A stretch of DNA of 18,718 nucleotides, from positions 21,701-40,418 of the forward strand of contig DFBH01000039.1 of assembly GCA_002366545.1 (NCBI GenBank), written 5' to 3'. The notes under the pieces are model-generated. The model ran no database searches. It worked only from the letters and a program-made list of their open reading frames with translations, and had not been told where the DNA came from. The stretch's first letter is position 1. Each line of letters opens with the position of its first letter. Source of the DNA: Candidatus Oleimmundimicrobium americanum (GTDB taxonomy: Bacteria; Actinomycetota; Aquicultoria; UBA3085; Oleimmundimicrobiaceae). Below are positions 14,431 to 18,718 of this stretch, one piece after another. Made by a program: the position numbers and the translations under genes.

Positions 14431-16878
14431 CTATCTAAGTTCCACTTTTTCCTTCTTGGGAGCAAATATTACTTCGCCACCCTTAGCATCAATCTTAATC
14501 TTCTGAACCTTTGAAAAATCACCCCGCAATATAGCTTCCGAGAGCGGATCTTCAATCAATCGCTGTATAGCACGTCTAAGTGGTCTCGCCCCAAGAGCGT
14601 GGCTATATCCCTTTTTGGAAAGCAAGACTTTCGCTTCGTCAGTCAAAGTTATAGTTATACCTTTGGACTGAAGCTGTTCTTTAACTCGCTTAATCATCAA
14701 ATCGACAATGGATTTAATGTCTTCCTCTTTAAGCTCATGAAAGACAATTATGTCATCTACCCTATTTAAAAGCTCTGGCCGAAATGAGCGTTTAAGCTCT
14801 CCCATTACCTTTTCTTTCATTTCATCGTAAGAAAGAGATTCTTTTGGCTCACTGGAAAAACCAATTTTTGCCGATTTTTGGATCATTCGAGCGCCGAGGT
14901 TGGAAGTCATAATCACAATGGTATTCTTAAAATCCACCGTGCGCCCCTGAGCATCCGTTAGTTTCCCGTCTTCCAATATCTGTAAAAGAATGTTGAAAAC
15001 ATCCGGGTGAGCTTTCTCAATCTCATCAAATAAAACAACTGAATATGGCCTGCGTCTCACCGCTTCGGTAAGTTGCCCTCCTTCATCGTAACCAACATAT
15101 CCCGGCGGAGAACCCACCAATCTGGAAACGGCGTGTTTTTCCATATATTCCGACATATCCAACTGCAAAAGTGCATCCTCGTTTTCGAAAAGATATTCGG
15201 CCAAGGCACGGGCTAACTCGGTCTTGCCAACTCCCGAAGGACCGAGAAATATAAACGAACCGGCTGGTCTCTTAGGATCTTTCAAACCCGCCCTGGTCCT
15301 CCGGATGGCTTTAGAAACAGCTCTAACTGCTTCCTCCTGTCCAACGACTCTTTCGTGAAGAGTCTCTTCCATATGAAGCAATCTTACCGCTTCCTCCTCC
15401 GTAAGTTTTATCACCGGAATCCCAGTCCAAAGAGAAACCGCTTCCGCGATTTCTTTTTCTTCAACCCTTTCCCCGCTTCTAAATTCGGGTCTTTTTCGAT
15501 TTTCCTCAATGAGTTTCTTTTTTCTTATTAAAGCCCTCTCTTTATCCCTTAAATCAGCGGCTTTTTCAAAATCCTGCCCCTCTACCGCTTCTTCTTTCTC
15601 CGTTCTCGTCCGACGTAACTCGTTTTCAACCGCTTTTACCTCAGGAGAAGTCACCGTCGATTTTAATTTTATCTTTGACGCCGCTTCATCCATTAAATCA
15701 ATTGCTTTATCGGGCAAGAACCTATCCGATATATATCTATCTCCCAGATAAGCGGCGGCAAAAACTGCCTCATCAGTAATAGTCACATGATGATAGTCTT
15801 CATAACGATTCCTCAAACCTTTTAAAATATCTACGGTTTCAGCAACGGTAGGTTCATCAACCATTATCGGTTGAAATCTGCGTTCCAGAGCGGAGTCCTT
15901 CTCTATGTGTTTTCTGTACTCATTTAAAGTAGTGGCCCCAATAGTTTGTATTTCACCGCGCGCAAGAGATGGTTTTAAAATACTCGCTGCATCAATGGCG
16001 CCTTCAGCTGCCCCGGCTCCAACAAGATTGTGAATTTCATCAATGAAAATAATGACATTGCCCTTGCTGCGAATCTCCTTCATGACCTTTTTAAGTCTTT
16101 CCTCAAACTCGCCCCGGTACTTGGAGCCGGCAACCAACAATCCTAAGTCCAAAGTGTATATTTGTTTGCCCTCAAGTATTTCGGGGACCTCGTTTTTGAC
16201 TATAAGCTGGGCTAAGCCTTCAACTATCGCCGTCTTGCCCACCCCGGGATCACCTATTAAAACCGGATTATTTTTGGTTCTTCTGGATAAAATTTGCATT
16301 ACTCTTTCTATTTTTTTCTTCCTGCCCACCACGGGATCGAGTTTGTTTTCCACGGCATATTGGGTAAGATTCCTACCAAACTCATCAAGAAGATTCTTTT
16401 TCTTCTTTGGCGCAGCTTTTAGCTCCGCTGCTTTATCTTCATGATATCCATTTAAAAGTTGTATTATCTGTTCCTTTATGTTTTCAAAATCTGCCCCTAA
16501 ATCTGTAAGAATTTTCGCCGCAAGTCCTTCCTTCTCCTTTATTAAACCAAGCAAAATATGCTCAGTCCCAATATAGTTATGGCCGAGTTTCAAGGCTTCC
16601 CTTAAAGAAAACTCCAGAGCTTTTTTAGTGCGAGGAGTAAAAGGAATGTGACCGCTTTGCTCAGCATCCCCCATCTCGGTCTCTTCTTCTATTTGAAGCC
16701 TTATGTCTTTTAAGTCAATGCCCGTACCTTCCAACGCTTTGACGGCAATTCCTTCTTTTTCGCGAATTATCCCCAATAAAAGGTGTTCGGTCCCGACGTA
16801 ATTCTGTCTCATAATTTTGGCTTCTTCTTGAGCAAAAATAATTGTCCTTCTCGCTCTTTCCGTAAATCGCTCAAACAT
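14431..16878 (-). CDS. clpC: ATP-dependent Clp protease ATPase subunit ClpC
   Basis: 815 residues, full length. Two Clp N repeats (about 1-145) read phosphoarginine-marked substrates. The D1 AAA+ module has Walker A GDPGVGKT (209-216) and Walker B VIIFIDE (275-281). The UVR-type middle domain is at about 420-455 (EGQDFEKAADLRDKE). The D2 module has Walker A GPSGVGKT (546-553) and Walker B VVLFDE (614-619), then the D2 small domain (ALGARPLRRAIQRLIED). It unfolds proteins for ClpP, with McsB as adaptor and marker. The ATG overlaps the mcsB stop by eight bases and follows GGGAGGGGGG. Confidence 0.98.
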   Translation of the reverse strand: MFERFTERARRTIIFAQEEAKIMRQNYVGTEHLLLGIIREKEGIAVKALEGTGIDLKDIRLQIEEETEMGDAEQSGHIPFTPRTKKALEFSLREALKLGHNYIGTEHILLGLIKEKEGLAAKILTDLGADFENIKEQIIQLLNGYHEDKAAELKAAPKKKKNLLDEFGRNLTQYAVENKLDPVVGRKKKIERVMQILSRRTKNNPVLIGDPGVGKTAIVEGLAQLIVKNEVPEILEGKQIYTLDLGLLVAGSKYRGEFEERLKKVMKEIRSKGNVIIFIDEIHNLVGAGAAEGAIDAASILKPSLARGEIQTIGATTLNEYRKHIEKDSALERRFQPIMVDEPTVAETVDILKGLRNRYEDYHHVTITDEAVFAAAYLGDRYISDRFLPDKAIDLMDEAASKIKLKSTVTSPEVKAVENELRRTRTEKEEAVEGQDFEKAADLRDKERALIRKKKLIEENRKRPEFRSGERVEEKEIAEAVSLWTGIPVIKLTEEEAVRLLHMEETLHERVVGQEEAVRAVSKAIRRTRAGLKDPKRPAGSFIFLGPSGVGKTELARALAEYLFENEDALLQLDMSEYMEKHAVSRLVGSPPGYVGYDEGGQLTEAVRRRPYSVVLFDEIEKAHPDVFNILLQILEDGKLTDAQGRTVDFKNTIVIMTSNLGARMIQKSAKIGFSSEPKESLSYDEMKEKVMGELKRSFRPELLNRVDDIIVFHELKEEDIKSIVDLMIKRVKEQLQSKGITITLTDEAKVLLSKKGYSHALGARPLRRAIQRLIEDPLSEAILRGDFSKVQKIKIDAKGGEVIFAPKKEKVELR

Positions 16879-17947
16879 TTATACCGCCCCCCTCCCGCAG
16901 TTTAAATAACTCACGTTTTATTAGCTCAGCACGAACTTTATCCTCAGCTTCGGAGTCTTCATTAAAATCTTCTCCCACCAAATCGCGCAAGTGGGCAGAC
17001 CTTATAGACATCATCAATTTAGTCATTTTCTTCCGACTTAAATGAGGTAAAATTTTAAGATCAATTCCCAATCGAAGCATCGATAAATAATCGATTGCTT
17101 CTTCAAAAGAGATTAGCTTCGCGTGAGTTAAAATGCCCCACGATCTTGAAATTTCATCCAATAACTTGATTTTCTCCTCTTTTAATAAAAGTTGCCTGGC
17201 AGACCTTTCTTTCTTAATTATGCTTTTCGACACAGTTTCCAAGTTGCTGATAATTTCACTCTCAGATTTACCTAAAGTCACTTGATTGGATATCTGATAA
17301 AAGTTCCCGGCTATATCGGTTCCTTCCCCAAAAAGTCCCCTTATGGTTATACCGGAATCTGATAAGTTCGAAAACAACAGTTCAATTTCATCATTTATTG
17401 TCAAAGCCGGCAAATGCATCATAATCGAAGCCCTCATAGCAGTACCAATGTTCGTGGGGCACTCAGTTAAATACCCCCAACGCTTAGAAAAAGCGTAGGG
17501 CAAGTGTGAACTTAATATATCATCCGCTTCGTTCGCAATTTTCCAAGCATTTTTAAGTTGAAACCCAAGAGAAAAAGCATGAATACGAAGATGATCCTCT
17601 TCGTTAATCATCACACATAAATTGCTTCGTTTTTCACTTAAGATAACCGCTCGGCCTTTCTCGCCCTCATCGAAAACCGGGCTTATCAAATGCTTTTCCA
17701 CAAGCATATCTCTCTCTTGAGGAAGAAGCTCTTCTAATAAAATCAAATCAAGGTCCTTGAGCTCATCGTTTTTGCGAAGAGCCTTCGAGATAAAATCGCA
17801 AACTTCCATTAATTGAGCCTCGCTTGCCCGATGAGGAAAGACAAAATTTGCCAAGTTCCTGGCAACCCTCACTCGACTGCTTATAACTACATCAGATTCG
17901 ACGCCTTCGGCTTCTGTCCAGTATCCAATCGACTTAAACCTAATCAA
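16871..17947 (-). CDS. mcsB: Protein-arginine kinase McsB
   Basis: 358 residues, close to the Bacillus length. Guanido-kinase motifs are ISSRVRVARN (22-31), CVMINEEDHLRIH (111-123), TECPTNIGTAMRAS (161-174, catalytic-loop Cys163) and RGLFGEGTD (203-211). It phosphorylates arginines on damaged proteins, tagging them for ClpC, and in Bacillus it also inactivates CtsR. The start is TTG at 17947, one base after the mcsA stop and nine bases after GGAGG (17961-17957). It overlaps clpC by eight bases. The end GGGINV is glycine-rich because it carries the clpC ribosome binding site. Confidence 0.96.
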   Translation of the reverse strand: MIRFKSIGYWTEAEGVESDVVISSRVRVARNLANFVFPHRASEAQLMEVCDFISKALRKNDELKDLDLILLEELLPQERDMLVEKHLISPVFDEGEKGRAVILSEKRSNLCVMINEEDHLRIHAFSLGFQLKNAWKIANEADDILSSHLPYAFSKRWGYLTECPTNIGTAMRASIMMHLPALTINDEIELLFSNLSDSGITIRGLFGEGTDIAGNFYQISNQVTLGKSESEIISNLETVSKSIIKKERSARQLLLKEEKIKLLDEISRSWGILTHAKLISFEEAIDYLSMLRLGIDLKILPHLSRKKMTKLMMSIRSAHLRDLVGEDFNEDSEAEDKVRAELIKRELFKLREGGGINV

Positions 17948-17948
17948 A

Positions 17949-18470
17949 TCAACCTACCTCCAAAGAAACATGTCTTTCTAAATCCTTAATTTCATCTCTT
18001 ACCTTGGCGGCTTTTTCATATTCTTCTTCCCCAACGTAAAATTTCAATTGACGACGCAGCTCCATTAACTTCAACTCCAACCTAATTGTCTCGTTCAAAA
18101 GCATTGGTATTTTACCTACATGCTCTCCGGTGCCGTGAATCTTATTTAACAAACAAGAAAACTTATCATCAAACGTTTTGTAGCATTCACTGCACCCAAA
18201 CCTGCCGTTTTTATAAAAATCGCTCAACTTCATGCCGCAATTTGAGCAAACCGTTTCTTCTCCCTCAAGTTCCTCGGGAAAAACACCCTTCCCAAGATCA
18301 AAGATTTCACTCAAAGATTGAGGAAGCTCAAAAAATTCATCAAAGGATAAGCTGTTATCCCAAAATTTCTTGGCACATTCTTCGCAAAGATGAGTTTTAA
18401 AAACCTTTCCGTTTACAATTTTAATTAAATAAACACAAGGTATGTTTTCGTGACATTCATCGCAAAACAT
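17949..18470 (-). CDS. mcsA: McsA, zinc-binding activator of McsB
   Basis: 173 residues from the ATG at 18470, which follows GGAGAGG; a GTG at 18500 in the same frame would place that site inside the gene and is rejected. Four CxxC pairs are visible: Cys3/6, Cys29/32, Cys75/78 and Cys93/96, enough for two zinc sites. A UVR motif (about 137-170, EEEYEKAAKVRDEIKDLE) closes the protein. McsA activates McsB kinase and, in Bacillus, takes part in heat and metal stress sensing. It heads the visible operon; ctsR, which normally precedes it, is not between it and the transposase fragment. Confidence 0.95.
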   Translation of the reverse strand: MFCDECHENIPCVYLIKIVNGKVFKTHLCEECAKKFWDNSLSFDEFFELPQSLSEIFDLGKGVFPEELEGEETVCSNCGMKLSDFYKNGRFGCSECYKTFDDKFSCLLNKIHGTGEHVGKIPMLLNETIRLELKLMELRRQLKFYVGEEEYEKAAKVRDEIKDLERHVSLEVG

Positions 18471-18515
18471 AATTTTCCTCTCCAAAAAAAAGGAACACAC
18501 AACTAATTTTATTTT

Positions 18516-18548
18516 ATCACCCGTGGCACTTTTTAGCCACGCGGTGAT
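18516..18548. repeat. Near-perfect 12-pair inverted repeat across the transposase stop
   Basis: ATCACCCGTGGC (18516-18527) pairs with GCCACG plus GGTGAT (18536-18548) with one bulged C and an eight-base loop ACTTTTTA. The loop holds the transposase stop codon. No T-run follows on either strand, so it is not a standard terminator. GTGGCACTTTTT is, from memory, like transposase-binding repeats at ends of some rve-type insertion sequences, so an element-end role is possible. Confidence 0.6.
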
Positions 18549-18718
18549 TGGGTTCTATACATATGCAACATAGAAGGACTTTTATTATACATCATTTTCT
18601 GCTCCACAAATTCAATTGGAGTAAGTAAATTTAGACTCCTGTGTGGCCTGTAGAAATTGTATTCAAATAAACAGTCATAGAGGATTTTGTTTATCTCTTT
18701 TACGCTGGTCTCTTCATA
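18533..18718 (-). CDS. Transposase with integrase (rve) core, C-terminal fragment cut by the window edge
   Basis: The last 61 residues of a frame that continues beyond the right edge. The diagnostic stretch is FEYNFYRPHRSLNLLTP with IEFVEQK, the C-terminal end of DDE/rve transposases such as the IS3 and IS481 groups, where the Y-N-x-x-R-P-H motif follows the catalytic Glu. The Glu itself would be outside the window. It reads toward mcsA and ends 62 bases before the mcsA ATG. It is therefore evidence that an insertion sequence abuts the clpC operon. Whether the element is intact cannot be seen. Confidence 0.8.
   Translation of the reverse strand, partial: YEETSVKEINKILYDCLFEYNFYRPHRSLNLLTPIEFVEQKMMYNKSPSMLHMYRTQSPRG

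Noticed and set aside
16043..16444. 133-codon plus-strand open frame opposite clpC
   Set aside because: It is a reverse-strand shadow of a highly conserved AAA+ region with no start context.
18086..18400. 104-codon plus-strand frame opposite mcsA
   Set aside because: It lies wholly antisense to mcsA, whose zinc and UVR motifs are intact; its Cys/His content mirrors the mcsA codons.

Overview
The window looks like a chromosomal segment of a low- to mid-GC Gram-positive bacterium, most likely a Clostridia-type member of the Bacillota or a deep lineage sharing its gene order. The evidence is the arginine-phosphorylation pair McsA/McsB, a recognisable SigH (sigma-30 class), the ribosome-dependent nuclease Rae1/YacP, and a long minus-strand block in nearly the same order as the Bacillus subtilis clpC-to-sigH region. 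Strong GGAGG-type ribosome binding sites and frequent TTG starts also fit. The species cannot be named from the sequence alone.

Layout, left to right. At 1-494 is the 3' part of a plus-strand CDP-alcohol phosphatidyltransferase-like membrane protein. At 635-2631 a two-gene ABC-2 exporter lies on the minus strand (permease, and an ATPase that appears to start at ATT). A gene-free stretch (2647-2943) holds an imperfect inverted repeat. At 2944-3923 are a terminator, tRNA-Thr(TGT) and sigH, with a near-consensus promoter upstream. At 3920-8834 are rae1, rlmB, cysS, cysE and gltX, all minus and mostly overlapping or abutting. A repeat-rich gap (8835-9028) separates these from ispF, ispD and a membrane PIN-TRAM protein (9029-11258). 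Two divergent sigma-A-like promoters (11332-11437) drive the PIN-TRAM/isp unit leftward and a lone unrecognised plus-strand gene rightward (11476-11871). Convergent with that gene is the tight minus-strand unit mcsA-mcsB-clpC-radA-disA (11975-18470). The right edge carries the 3' end of a DDE/rve transposase.

How the genes fit together. The right-hand unit combines protein quality control (McsB arginine kinase, its activator McsA, the ClpC unfoldase) with DNA maintenance (RadA branch migration, DisA c-di-AMP synthesis). The middle block supplies isoprenoid precursors by the MEP pathway (IspD, IspF), charged Glu and Cys tRNAs (GltX, CysS), the first committed step of cysteine synthesis (CysE), 23S rRNA methylation (RlmB) and translation-linked mRNA decay (Rae1). 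SigH, a transition-phase sigma factor, has its own promoter.

Departures from the usual order stand out. No ctsR lies between the transposase remnant and mcsA. No mrnC lies between cysS and rlmB. The ribosomal/secE/nusG or tuf genes expected beyond sigH are replaced by tRNA-Thr, a terminator and an ABC exporter. Several intergenic gaps carry degenerate tandem repeats with a strict 7- or 8-base period. I saw no CRISPR array, prophage, defence island or obviously new multi-gene system. The most unusual items are the ATT start, the periodic repeats, the divergent lone gene and the transposase junction.
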